Of a DNA stretch of 34,075 nucleotides, positions 24,200-32,841 are shown piece after piece. Numbering within the stretch: the first letter of the stretch is position 1; each line of letters begins with the position of its first letter. Both the position numbers and the translations under genes were made by a program. The notes under the pieces were generated by a model that saw nothing but the letters and a program-made list of their open reading frames with translations, made no database searches and was not told the origin of the DNA. This DNA comes from ANME-2 cluster archaeon (GTDB lineage: Archaea > Halobacteriota > Methanosarcinia > Methanosarcinales > Methanocomedenaceae). The DNA lies in NCBI GenBank assembly GCA_023544605.1, contig JAMJFQ010000003.1, forward strand, positions 1-34,075, in the 5' to 3' direction.

Positions 24200-25307
24200 G
24201 ATAGTGCGCCAGGAAAAAATGTCTGGAGCAAGGGTGGGAAAACTGACCACACCTCACCAGGTTGTAGATACCCCGGCATTCATGCCTGTGGCGACCAAGG
24301 CCACGATCAAGACGCTTACTCCCAACGAGATACGTGAGATGGGAACCCAGGCCATCATAAGCAATGCCTTCCACCTCTATCTTAGCCCGGGTTACGAACT
24401 GATCCAGGAGGCAGGTGGCCTGCATACATTCATGGATTGGGACGGTGCCATTTTCACGGACAGCGGCGGGTTCCAGATATTGCGCAAGGAGTTCAGGTTC
24501 AAACTGAACAACAAGGGTATAAGTTATGTAAATTCCAGGGACGCAAAGCGATATATGTATACCCCTGAGCTGTGTATGGAAATACAGGGTGCCCTGGGTT
24601 CTGACGTGGCAATGGTGCTGGATGACTGCCCGCCCTGGGGCAGCACCCGTGATGAGGTCATGGAGTCGGTTTGCAGGACAGTGAACTGGGGGCAGCGCAG
24701 CCTTGATGCCAGGTGCAATAAAAACCAGCTGGTCTTTGCCATATTGCAGGGGGGGACATATCCTGAGATGCGGGAAGCCTGTGCCAGTCGATTAGTGGAT
24801 ATGGACTTTGACGGTTATGGTATCGGGGGATTGAGTATTGGCGAGCCAAAAGATGTCATGCATGAGACTATCAGGCTGAACCTGACCCAGATACCGCCTG
24901 AGAAGCCCCGCTACCTGATGGGAGTGGGCTCGCCCGTGGAACTGCTGGAATCCATATCATTGGGGGTTGACATCTTTGACAGTGCATTCCCCACCCGCAA
25001 CGCCCGGCACCAGACCGTGATGACCCGATACGGGCAGATGGATCTGCGGCGCTCATCCCTGGTTAGGGATTTCAGACCCATTGATGAGAAATGCGGCTGC
25101 TATACCTGCAGGCATTTTTCCAGGGCATATCTGTACCACCTGTTCAAGGAATCAGAACTGCTGGCCATGCGGCTTGCATCCATACATAATGTCCATTTCC
25201 TGCAAGAGTTGATGAGAGAGGCAAGGAATGCTATTTCAGAGGAGCGGTACAGTGAGTTTCGGGAACAGTTCAAGCGTGAATATTCAAGTCCGGCCAATAC
25301 AGCCTAA
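24192..25307 (+). CDS. tgt: bacterial-type tRNA-guanine transglycosylase
   Basis: Exchanges G34 in GUN anticodons for a deazaguanine base, preQ1 in bacteria. It has 371 residues, the bacterial length, and lacks the long C-terminal and PUA domains of archaeal ArcTGT. Visible residues: Asp90 in TDSGGFQ, Asp144 and Cys146 in VLDDCPPW, GIGGLSIGE (about 210-218), the nucleophile Asp263 in IFDSAFPTRNAR, and zinc ligands Cys301, Cys303, Cys306 and His332. The bacterial active site has DEC; here it is DDC. The ATG at 24192 has GGAGGGG upstream and overlaps queA, so translation is coupled. Confidence 0.95.
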   Translation: MFEIVRQEKMSGARVGKLTTPHQVVDTPAFMPVATKATIKTLTPNEIREMGTQAIISNAFHLYLSPGYELIQEAGGLHTFMDWDGAIFTDSGGFQILRKEFRFKLNNKGISYVNSRDAKRYMYTPELCMEIQGALGSDVAMVLDDCPPWGSTRDEVMESVCRTVNWGQRSLDARCNKNQLVFAILQGGTYPEMREACASRLVDMDFDGYGIGGLSIGEPKDVMHETIRLNLTQIPPEKPRYLMGVGSPVELLESISLGVDIFDSAFPTRNARHQTVMTRYGQMDLRRSSLVRDFRPIDEKCGCYTCRHFSRAYLYHLFKESELLAMRLASIHNVHFLQELMREARNAISEERYSEFREQFKREYSSPANTA

Positions 25308-25531
25308 GTCTTCTGGAGAGTTATCCTGAAAATACTGTTCTCATTTACCCATTTCAATACCCTGCACCGCTTATGGAATATGGACATAAGGTCAGGCAGT
25401 AGGGAAGCACAATCAGAAACCACTTCCAGTCTTTCACCGTGGGACATCTGCTTTAACCTTGAATTTGTCAAGAACAACGGGATAGGGCAGGTTTTTCCAA
25501 TAGTATCGAGGAACTGGATATTCATTGTCAT
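25304..25531 (-). CDS. TusA/SirA family sulfur-carrier-like protein
   Basis: A 75-residue protein with the family pattern: FLDTIGKTCPIPLFLTNSRLKQMSHGERLEVVSD, with the sulfur-carrying cysteine in CPIP. TusA-like proteins pass persulfide sulfur in tRNA thiolation, molybdopterin or sulfur metabolism; the acceptor here is unknown. The chosen start is ATG at 25531 after AAGAG; an ATG two codons later is also possible. Longer upstream frames lack family similarity. Its stop overlaps the stop of tgt on the opposite strand by 4 bases. Confidence 0.8.
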   Translation of the reverse strand: MTMNIQFLDTIGKTCPIPLFLTNSRLKQMSHGERLEVVSDCASLLPDLMSIFHKRCRVLKWVNENSIFRITLQKT

Positions 25532-25763
25532 ATCTCTTTTCTTCCTGTAATATTCTTTGCCAAAATACCGGACCTTTATTCTCATTATTTGGAATGAAAA
25601 ATACATATTTAATAGTTTCCGTATTTGCATGGATAATGGTCTAATTGTGACAATATTGAACAAACATTATACAAATCGGTAATTATTGATTTAAAATAGT
25701 CGTATAAAAAAGCTTCACTGGCTGTGAGTTAAGTATTGTTTACATTAGCATTATACGGGATTT

Positions 25764-26177
25764 TCACACTATGTGCTTAGCCACTTCCCCGGCAAGTTCC
25801 TGGAACTCTTCCTGTGACGGTGTGGTCCCATCATATTTGTATTCAATGCCATCCCCGGTGTTTCGCGGTACAATATGGCAGTGGAAGTGGTGAATAACCT
25901 GGCCTGCCACTTCTCCGTGATTGATAACAAGATTGAACCCTTCAGGTCCTATAACTGCCTGTAAGCCATTGACAACCTTTTTTACCGTCCTGAACACTGC
26001 CGCAACATCATTGTCATCCAGATCGGTGATCTTTTCACCATGCTTTTTTGGTATGACCAATGTATGGCCCCGGTTGTTAGGGTTTATGTCCAGAAATGCG
26101 AGGGTATCATCGTCCTCGTATATGGTATAGCTCGGTATCTCTCCAGAGATTATTTTACAAAATATGCAATCTTCCAT
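25764..26177 (-). CDS. HIT family nucleotide hydrolase/transferase
   Basis: 137 residues of the histidine-triad fold. Cysteines 4 and 7 (CIFCKI) are zinc-type residues of Hint-like members. AFLDINPNNRGHTLVIPKKH is the conserved middle, and HFHCHIV (97-103) holds the triad, His99 being the likely nucleophile. Hint-type enzymes cleave nucleoside phosphoramidates. The ATG at 26177 follows the protease stop by six bases and lies behind AAGGTGAT inside that gene's end, so the two form an operon. Confidence 0.92.
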   Translation of the reverse strand: MEDCIFCKIISGEIPSYTIYEDDDTLAFLDINPNNRGHTLVIPKKHGEKITDLDDNDVAAVFRTVKKVVNGLQAVIGPEGFNLVINHGEVAGQVIHHFHCHIVPRNTGDGIEYKYDGTTPSQEEFQELAGEVAKHIV

Positions 26178-26183
26178 TACAAA

Positions 26184-27347
26184 TCACCTTTTATGATTGT
26201 TCTGTGGAATATTCATGTGTTTGAACTGCATATTCCTCATTATATCCTTCATTGTTACGATCCCTTTTATCCTGCTATCCTGGATGACCAGAAGCCTACC
26301 GATATTATTTTTAGCAATGGTCTGGAGGGCATGATATGCCTCATGTTCAGGACGTACTGAAATAATATCCTTTGTCATAATATCCCTCACATGGACAGTA
26401 TTGTGCAGTTCCATTGACACTTTTTGCACATCTTCGAAGGTTACAACTCCCATTGGGGGCTTATCCAGGTCTTCCTGCACTGGATATCCCATATGCTTGA
26501 ACCTGAACATAACATCCACAAGCTGGGATATGGTCCAGTCCGGGGGTATATATATTAAATCCGGCGCATGGGTCATGACATCTTTCACCTTGATCCCTTC
26601 AAGGCTTATGGCAAAGAACGTTTCCCGCTCTTCACCCTGCGCACCATAGTACACAAATAACGCTATTAAGACAAGTATTATGTTTATTGTGAGCAAACCG
26701 AAAATTCCCATTAAGAATGCAAAGGTCTTACCTATCGAAACTGCCATGCGGGTGGCATCCATGTACGGCAGCCATAATGCCAGAAATGCCCTTAGGACAC
26801 GGCCCCCGTCCATGGGAAAAGCTGGCAGCAGGTTGAATATACCCAGTACCAGGTTGTAGAAGGAAATGATCCCGGCTGTTATAAGTACCGCATTTTTAGC
26901 GTTCATCCCCATCTCGCCCATGTCCGCAGGACCATAATACATATAGAAAGCATAGGTCACTATACCTATAACCAGGCTTATGCCCGGACCTGCGGCAGCC
27001 ATTTTCAGTTCAAGCTTTGGGTCGCGGGGTATTTCCTCCATCTGGGCCACTCCTCCGAATACAAAAAGGGTTATGCTCTTGATATCCAGTCCATTTCTTT
27101 TTGCAACGAATGAATGGCTTATCTCATGCAGCAGGATAGTAGAGAAGAACAGGATAGATGCAATGGTACTGAAAACAAGTTTTTCCATCAATGATATGTC
27201 CATGCCGTAGAAACCCAGTACGAGTGTACCTATCTGGAATTCAAATGATGAAAAGTAGTAAATGAACAATAGTAGTATAAAGAGGAAAGTGATGTGTAGT
27301 TGTATAGGAATCCCGATGACTTTTCCGATCTGTACTGACCATTTCAC
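26184..27347 (-). CDS. site-2-protease family (M50) membrane metalloprotease with CBS pair
   Basis: A 387-residue intramembrane protease. Several hydrophobic segments lie in the first 240 residues, with HEISH (74-78) as the zinc site and NLLPAFPMDGG with the third ligand Asp180. Two CBS domains (about 250-375; VKDVMTHAPDLI and VRDIMTKDIISV) form the cytoplasmic tail and would sense an adenosyl ligand. Members cut regulatory membrane proteins within the bilayer; the substrate is unknown. HIT follows after six bases. A link between nucleotide sensing by CBS and the HIT enzyme is inference. Confidence 0.9.
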   Translation of the reverse strand: MKWSVQIGKVIGIPIQLHITFLFILLLFIYYFSSFEFQIGTLVLGFYGMDISLMEKLVFSTIASILFFSTILLHEISHSFVAKRNGLDIKSITLFVFGGVAQMEEIPRDPKLELKMAAAGPGISLVIGIVTYAFYMYYGPADMGEMGMNAKNAVLITAGIISFYNLVLGIFNLLPAFPMDGGRVLRAFLALWLPYMDATRMAVSIGKTFAFLMGIFGLLTINIILVLIALFVYYGAQGEERETFFAISLEGIKVKDVMTHAPDLIYIPPDWTISQLVDVMFRFKHMGYPVQEDLDKPPMGVVTFEDVQKVSMELHNTVHVRDIMTKDIISVRPEHEAYHALQTIAKNNIGRLLVIQDSRIKGIVTMKDIMRNMQFKHMNIPQNNHKR

Positions 27348-27484
27348 TGTGCTACCCCCTGTTTAAGTGATAGTAATCTTATTTTAACTATATTTAATAC
27401 TTTACAATGGATATATTCAACGTATTTTTTTCTGCTGCAGAAGCATTAATAGAACCAAATAATACAAAATATAATACGAACGCG

Positions 27485-27925
27485 TCATTTCTTGTTAACA
27501 GTAGACTTAGTTTGGTGTATCTTTTCATGGCATTGTGAACACAATGAAGTAAGGTTTTCAGGCTTGTTCCGGCCACCGTTTGACCTTGAGGTCTGGTGGT
27601 GCACTTCATCGGCAGGCCGGCCGCACATGGTACACACAAATCCATCCCGCACCCTGGTCCTTTGTCTTTGCTGATGGGAAAGTGGTCCTGTGGGTGCCCC
27701 TCCCACAAAGGGCCAGCGCTCAAGCAGATCGATCCACCCGTCCAGTGCCTTCTCCTGCCCGCGCTCGGTAATGCCCCACCGCTGGCAATGGTCTACGAAC
27801 CCGAGCAGTTCATGATAACCCTGGTAACCGGCGGACAGTTCGGCTTTCTTGCTCTGGAACAGGCGGGTGAGCCGCTGTATTTTGGTGCGGTGTTTCATGC
27901 TCCTTTTCAGGTCGGTATCCTTCAT
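27485..27925 (-). CDS. HNH endonuclease domain protein
   Basis: 146 residues. The N-terminal half is basic and helical (KHRTKIQRLTRLFQSKKAEL). The C-terminal HNH domain is CTMCGRPADEVHHQTSRSNGG, then NLTSLCSQCHEKIH, with two CxxC zinc pairs and the catalytic His pair. The target is unknown; it could be a free-standing nuclease or a remnant of a mobile intron or defence gene. The ATG at 27925 is chosen. A TTG at 27943 and an ATG at 27898 are alternatives. It is divergent from the phosphoribosyltransferase gene. Confidence 0.8.
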   Translation of the reverse strand: MKDTDLKRSMKHRTKIQRLTRLFQSKKAELSAGYQGYHELLGFVDHCQRWGITERGQEKALDGWIDLLERWPFVGGAPTGPLSHQQRQRTRVRDGFVCTMCGRPADEVHHQTSRSNGGRNKPENLTSLCSQCHEKIHQTKSTVNKK

Positions 27926-27989
27926 GCGGGCATAACAGGTCAATCAGCACATAAAAATGTTATCCAATATCCCGATATTTCCCAAAAGA

Positions 27990-28000
27990 TTAATAAAATA
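27990..28000 (+). promoter_or_regulatory. TATA-type promoter of the phosphoribosyltransferase gene
   Basis: TTAATAAAATA after a purine-rich AAAAGA is centred about 25 bases before the ATG at 28020. Transcription would begin at or near the start codon, a leaderless arrangement. Confidence 0.5.
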
Positions 28001-28019
28001 AAATCAATAGTCCTTTACT

Positions 28020-28715
28020 ATGGGGGACTTTACCGGTTCGGATTATACAAAGAAAGAACGTTTCCGCTGCCAGCTGATAACCTGGGGTGAGGCGGCAGGG
28101 ATGTCACGTGAACTGGCACGTATGGTATATGCCTCCCGATTTGAACCTGATATTATTATTGCCATCGGCCGGGGAGGTTATGTACCTGCACGTGTGGTAT
28201 CCGATTACCTGTTGTTCCGTGACCTGACTACCATCAAGATGGAGCACTGGGGTGTAGCTGCCACCATTGATGAGCAGGCTCACATACGGTTCGGCCTGTC
28301 CACCGACATATCAAATATGCGGGTGCTGCTCGTGGACGATATCACTGATACTGGTGATACACTGCAGGTCGCCCTTGACTATATCAAGGATCTTAATCCG
28401 GCTAAGGTGTGCACTGCTGTCCTCCAGCACAAAACCTGCTCATCCTTTATACCTGACTTCTATGTGCACCGGATACTCAAATGGCGCTGGATCATCTATC
28501 CCTGGGCTATGTTCGAGGATATCTCAGGGTTCATAAAGAGGATAGTGGGAAATGGATGGATGTCAGTGCAGGATATTCAGCAGCGTTTGTCACATGATTT
28601 CCAACTTTCAATAAGCATCGGGAAACTTGCAGGCATCCTTGAAGATATGGAAATGCAGGGTTTGATCGGGAGAAGTGGAAATGAGGGACGAAGTGTCTAC
28701 AGGGATGTAGATTAA
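28020..28715 (+). CDS. phosphoribosyltransferase with C-terminal winged-helix domain
   Basis: 231 residues. The first 170 form a type I PRTase: PDIIIAIGRGGYVPARVVSDYL, and the PRPP loop VLLVDDITDTGDTL. This resembles archaeal xanthine/hypoxanthine PRTases, which salvage purines. The last 55 residues (SVQDIQQRLSHDFQLSISIGKLAGILEDMEMQGLIGRSG) have the spacing of a winged helix-turn-helix. The protein could be a salvage enzyme, a regulator or both. The ATG at 28020 lacks a leader and follows a TATA box at leaderless spacing. Confidence 0.85.
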   Translation: MGDFTGSDYTKKERFRCQLITWGEAAGMSRELARMVYASRFEPDIIIAIGRGGYVPARVVSDYLLFRDLTTIKMEHWGVAATIDEQAHIRFGLSTDISNMRVLLVDDITDTGDTLQVALDYIKDLNPAKVCTAVLQHKTCSSFIPDFYVHRILKWRWIIYPWAMFEDISGFIKRIVGNGWMSVQDIQQRLSHDFQLSISIGKLAGILEDMEMQGLIGRSGNEGRSVYRDVD

Positions 28716-28727
28716 TACTGCCCGAAC

Positions 28728-29795
28728 TTAAGGAATTTTATATATCCAGCCATTTGTATCAGGTATTTCGCCGTACTGTATGCCTGATATCTCATCGAAC
28801 AACCGGTTTGCAACTGGACCTATCTTGCCATCATTGATATTGATGTTGGTATCTTTATATTGTATCTCACCCACAGGTGATATGACGGCTGCAGTACCAG
28901 TGCCAAAGACTTCCTGGAGGCGACCCTCATTTGATGCCTCTATGACCTCGTCTATTGAGATGCGTTTCTCCTGCACATCCATACCCCATGACTTAGCAAG
29001 AATGATGGCTGTGTCCCTGGTAATACCAGGCAGGATGGAACCTTCCAGTGGTGGGGTTATTATCACATCATCGATGACAAAGAAGATGTTCATGGTACCC
29101 ACTTCGTCGATGTACTTGTGCTGCTCGCCGTCCAGCCACAGTACCTGGGTAAAGCCTTTTTCCTGTGCGATCTTTGCGGGCAGCAGGCTGGCGGCATAGT
29201 TACCGGCGGTCTTTGCCTCACCCACACCCCCCTTTACTGCCCTGACATATTCATCAGGGACAAGCAGGCTTACCGGATTGAATCCTTCTTTGTAGTAGGC
29301 GCCTACCGGGGAGAGGATTATCAGGAAGCGGTAGGTGCTGGACGGATGAACACCAAGGAAATTATCTGTTCCAAAGACGATGGGGCGAATGTACAGTGAG
29401 TATCCTTTTGAGGTAGGTACCCAGTTGCGGTCCTGTTTTATCAGTTCGGTCATGGCCTCCAGGAATATATCCAGATCGATCTGCGGGATGCACATCCTTT
29501 CGTTGGACCGGTTCATTCGTTCCAGATTTTTCTCGGGGCGGAATATGTTGATGCTTCCGTCTTTGGTGTGGAAGGCCTTGAGCCCTTCAAATACTGCCTG
29601 TGCATAGTGCAGTGTGCACATGGCAGGTTCGAACTCGATCTTCCCATAGGGTTCTATCCTGGGATTGATCCATTTTCCATTATCGTAATCCATACTGAAC
29701 ATGTGATCGGTAAAAACATCACCGAAGCCCAGTGTATCAAAGTCCACTTCAGATATATGGCTGTTCTGGGTCTTTGTGATCTTGATGTTTGACAT
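28728..29795 (-). CDS. ilvE: branched-chain amino acid aminotransferase
   Basis: Last step of leucine, isoleucine and valine synthesis. 355 residues of fold-type IV PLP enzyme: LHYAQAVFEGLKAF, FRPEKNLERMNRS, SLYIRPIVFGTD, the lysine in GEAKTAGNYAAS, EVGTMNIFFVI, PPLEGSILPGITRD and EVFGTGTAAVISPVG. The ATG at 29795 matches the family start; an upstream frame reaching 29903 translates promoter-like AT-rich DNA. It converges with the phosphoribosyltransferase gene, with 12 bases between stops. Confidence 0.95.
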   Translation of the reverse strand: MSNIKITKTQNSHISEVDFDTLGFGDVFTDHMFSMDYDNGKWINPRIEPYGKIEFEPAMCTLHYAQAVFEGLKAFHTKDGSINIFRPEKNLERMNRSNERMCIPQIDLDIFLEAMTELIKQDRNWVPTSKGYSLYIRPIVFGTDNFLGVHPSSTYRFLIILSPVGAYYKEGFNPVSLLVPDEYVRAVKGGVGEAKTAGNYAASLLPAKIAQEKGFTQVLWLDGEQHKYIDEVGTMNIFFVIDDVIITPPLEGSILPGITRDTAIILAKSWGMDVQEKRISIDEVIEASNEGRLQEVFGTGTAAVISPVGEIQYKDTNININDGKIGPVANRLFDEISGIQYGEIPDTNGWIYKIP

Positions 29796-29816
29796 GATTG
29801 ATTTCCCGTGTAATAT

Positions 29817-29874
29817 TCGGTATTTCCGATACCCTATTACCGATAACCTATAATAAATATAATGGATAGGTAAT
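29817..29874 (-). promoter_or_regulatory. clustered repeats upstream of ilvE
   Basis: CCGATACCCTATTA (29826-29839) is directly followed by the similar CCGATAACCTATAA (29840-29853). ATTACC/GGTAAT (29836-29841, 29869-29874) and ACCTAT/ATAGGT (29846-29851, 29866-29871) are inverted pairs, and GGTAT/ATACC lies at 29819-29833. The cluster sits 20-80 bases before the ilvE start, a plausible operator region. Confidence 0.35.
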
Positions 29875-30024
29875 TGTGTTAAGGCAACAATTTTCAAATC
29901 CATTATTGATCGGGCTGTCCTTAACTAAATCGATACGAGAATCCTAAAATCTGAAAAGACTTTTATTCTATTATCTTCAATAAAGCTGACAATTGAATAT
30001 TAAATGTATCATAAAGGGAATTCT

Positions 30025-31305
30025 ATGTTCACAATAAAGAATCATCTTGAAAAGCGGGACGGTCACCTTACCATCGGAGGGATTGACACTGTTGACCTTG
30101 TTGAAAAATATGGGACGCCGCTGTACGTGACGAATGAGCAGCGTGTCCGGGACAATTTCCGACGTTACAGTGAGGCTTTTCCCGATGCTGATTTGTATTA
30201 TGCGGCTAAGGCGAACGGAAACTTCACCATCCTGCGTATACTGGCACAGGAGGGGGCTGGCGCAGATGTGTTCGGAGATGGTGAGCTTTACATGGCATTG
30301 CTTGCTGGTATCCCAAAAGAAAAGATACTGTTCAACGGCAATTCCAAGAGCGACAGGGAACTGGCAATGGCTGTGGAGACCGGTGTCAGGGTATCAGTGG
30401 ACTCACGTGATGAGTTGAATACCTTAAGCCGCATTGCCACATCGCAGAACAAGATTGTGGATATAGCCTTCAGGGTCAACCCGGATGTATCCCCTGATAC
30501 TCATCCCAAGATAAGTACCGGACTTCGGACATCCAAGTTCGGAATACCACACAAGGAAGTGGTTGCCGCATATAAGGAGGCAGTGGAACTGGGAGGGGTA
30601 AATCCAGTGGGAATGCACTGTCATATTGGTAGCCAGATACTGGATACGTCCCCATTCGACGAAGCTGTCAACCGTATGATGGACCTGGTGGAACAGGTGA
30701 AAAGGCTTGGCGTGGAGCTTGAGTTCCTGGATATGGGGTCGGGACTGGGTATACCGTATAAGAAGGGTGAACATGCACCTACACCTAAGGACCTGTCAGA
30801 AGTGATACTCCCCATCTTTGAGATGCGTTCAAAGGCTATAGGCGTAAATATTAAATTAATAATCGAACCTGGCAGGTACATTATGGGAGATACCACCATA
30901 CTGCTGACAACGGTTAATACCATGAAGCATGCTGCCAAGAAGTTCGTTGGCGTGGATGCAGGATTCAACCTGTTGATAAGACCTGCCATGTATGACAGTT
31001 ATCATCATGTAGTAGTGGCCAACAAGGTAGATGCCAAGGTCTCAAGCCTGTACACGGTGGTAGGTCCTATTTGCGAGACCGGAGATATACTGGCACATGA
31101 CAGGGAACTGCCAGAGGTTGCAAAGGATGATATCATAGCCATACTTGATGCTGGTGCCTATGGTTTCAGTATGAGCAGCCAGTATAACGGGCGGCCCAGG
31201 TGTGCCGAGTTGCTGGTCAATGGGGCATGGGTGGATGTAATAAGGAAGGCTGAGACCTATGATGACCTGTTGGCGAACCAGCTCGTACCCGAGAGATTAC
31301 TTTAG
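30025..31305 (+). CDS. lysA: diaminopimelate decarboxylase
   Basis: Makes lysine from meso-diaminopimelate. 426 residues of fold-type III PLP enzyme: YGTPLYVTNEQRV, the PLP lysine in YYAAKANGN, HCHIGSQI, EPGRYIMGD, VGPICETGD (the CE(S/T)xD motif) and DAGAYGFSMSSQYNGRPR. The ATG at 30025 follows AAAGGGAATTCT; an in-frame ATG at 30004 has no ribosome site. It stands behind its own AT-rich promoter (ACTTTTATTC near 29959) and is divergent from ilvE. Confidence 0.96.
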   Translation: MFTIKNHLEKRDGHLTIGGIDTVDLVEKYGTPLYVTNEQRVRDNFRRYSEAFPDADLYYAAKANGNFTILRILAQEGAGADVFGDGELYMALLAGIPKEKILFNGNSKSDRELAMAVETGVRVSVDSRDELNTLSRIATSQNKIVDIAFRVNPDVSPDTHPKISTGLRTSKFGIPHKEVVAAYKEAVELGGVNPVGMHCHIGSQILDTSPFDEAVNRMMDLVEQVKRLGVELEFLDMGSGLGIPYKKGEHAPTPKDLSEVILPIFEMRSKAIGVNIKLIIEPGRYIMGDTTILLTTVNTMKHAAKKFVGVDAGFNLLIRPAMYDSYHHVVVANKVDAKVSSLYTVVGPICETGDILAHDRELPEVAKDDIIAILDAGAYGFSMSSQYNGRPRCAELLVNGAWVDVIRKAETYDDLLANQLVPERLL

Positions 31306-31444
31306 GAGGGTTGATGGGTGGTCTGTAGCGCGGTCTCTTTCCTGAACCAGAAGCGATTACGACAAATATAAATGTATAAAAAGGAATTGTGGTTAGCATA
31401 TTTTGGGGTTTAGAACAAAATCACATGTATTGGAGAGAAAATCT

Positions 31445-31618
31445 TTGACAGTAAGTGTAGACAGATTCAAATGCGGATATTGTGGTGCATGTGTCAGTGT
31501 ATGCCCTACAGGTGCCCTTGAGTTGATGGAGACCTGGATAGAAGTGGACGGATCATGTAATGATTGTGGGATATGTGCAAAGATATGTCCTGTGGGTGCG
31601 CTGGAGGTATCCAAATGA
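31445..31618 (+). CDS. 2[4Fe-4S] ferredoxin, partner of geranylgeranyl reductase
   Basis: 57 residues with two cluster motifs, [12 protein letters not shown] and [12 protein letters not shown], so a small bacterial-type two-cluster ferredoxin. The start is TTG at 31445 with GGAGAG seven bases upstream. It overlaps the geranylgeranyl reductase start by 4 bases. The equivalent ferredoxin/reductase gene pair in Methanosarcina acetivorans has been shown to be needed together for full lipid saturation, so this one is probably the electron donor. Confidence 0.9.
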   Translation: MTVSVDRFKCGYCGACVSVCPTGALELMETWIEVDGSCNDCGICAKICPVGALEVSK

Positions 31619-32841
31619 AAGACCGCTATGATGTAATCGTGGTGGGAGCGGGACCTGGGGGTTCTATGACTGCCAAGACAGCAGCCCTTGAAGGGCTAGA
31701 TGTCCTGCTTATCGAGAAGCGTCAGCAGATAGGTGACCCTGTGCGGTGTGCCGAGGGAGTGAATAAGGAATACCTTAAGGAGTATATCGAGCCTGACCCT
31801 GCCTGGATATCTGCCGAGGTCAAGGGTTCTAAAATATACTCACCTGACGGCACCATGATAGAGATGAGTGAAGAACTTTCGGGTGCTGAAGTAGGATATG
31901 TACTGGAGCGTAAGGTATTTGACCGGGCACTGGCCAGGGAAGCTGCATTGGCAGGTGCCGAGGTGATGGTCAAGACCAGGGCAACAGGACTGTTGATCGA
32001 AGATGGTTTTGTGAAAGGTATAAAAGCAGAACATATGGGTAAGAAGTATGATATCAGGGCAAAGATCGTGGTGGGTGCTGACGGTGTTGAGTCGAAAGTG
32101 GGACGCTGGGCCGGCATTGACACGACGTTAAAACCAAGCGATATGTGTACCTGTGCCCAGTATCTCATGACCGATATTGATATTGACCCGGATTTTTGCG
32201 AGTTCTTCCTGGGAAATGAGATCGCTCCTATTGGTTATATCTGGGTATTTCCAAAGGGCAATAATATGGCCAATGTAGGGATAGGTATCACTGGAAATGC
32301 ATCGGGTAAAGTCAGGGCAATAGAACTGCTGGATGATTTTGTGCAGGAACATTATCCCGGCGGAAAGGCCATTGAACTGGTGGTAGGAGGAGTACCTGTT
32401 TGTGGTACAATTGAGAGGACGGTTGCCAACGGGCTCATGCTTGTGGGGGACGCTGCCCGTCAATCAGACCCGGTGACCGGTGGTGGGATATTCAATTCCA
32501 TGTGGGCCGGGGATATGGCGGGTAAGGTGGCAGCCAGTGCCATCAGGCGCTCGGACGTGTCTGCTGAGTCCCTGGAAGAATATGAGAAGAAATGGCGTGC
32601 TGAACTGGGGCGTGATATAAATATGAGTCTGGTGGTCAAGCAGCGGTTTACCAGATTAAGTGATCATGAGTTGAATACACTGGCCCATTCCCTGGAAGGT
32701 ATCGACCTGGGAAGTGCTACTCTTATCGGGCTGTTGTGGGCCCTATTCAAGGCCAATAAGAAACTTTTATGGGATTTGAGGAGCATATTCAAGGGGATAA
32801 AGGATATCGAGATGGAAGTAAGTGCGGAGGTAGGATCATGA
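31615..32841 (+). CDS. digeranylgeranylglycerophospholipid reductase (geranylgeranyl reductase family)
   Basis: An FAD-dependent reductase of 408 residues that saturates the isoprenoid chains of archaeal membrane lipids. It has [20 protein letters not shown] (FAD motif), [42 protein letters not shown] and [19 protein letters not shown]. The ATG at 31615 overlaps the ferredoxin stop and has GGAGGT upstream. The aldolase start overlaps its own stop by 4 bases, so three genes form a tight operon. Confidence 0.94.
   Translation: MKDRYDVIVVGAGPGGSMTAKTAALEGLDVLLIEKRQQIGDPVRCAEGVNKEYLKEYIEPDPAWISAEVKGSKIYSPDGTMIEMSEELSGAEVGYVLERKVFDRALAREAALAGAEVMVKTRATGLLIEDGFVKGIKAEHMGKKYDIRAKIVVGADGVESKVGRWAGIDTTLKPSDMCTCAQYLMTDIDIDPDFCEFFLGNEIAPIGYIWVFPKGNNMANVGIGITGNASGKVRAIELLDDFVQEHYPGGKAIELVVGGVPVCGTIERTVANGLMLVGDAARQSDPVTGGGIFNSMWAGDMAGKVAASAIRRSDVSAESLEEYEKKWRAELGRDINMSLVVKQRFTRLSDHELNTLAHSLEGIDLGSATLIGLLWALFKANKKLLWDLRSIFKGIKDIEMEVSAEVGS

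Noticed and set aside
27596-28090. Plus-strand open frame opposite the HNH gene
   Set aside because: It runs antisense to the conserved HNH motifs and into another frame of the phosphoribosyltransferase gene.
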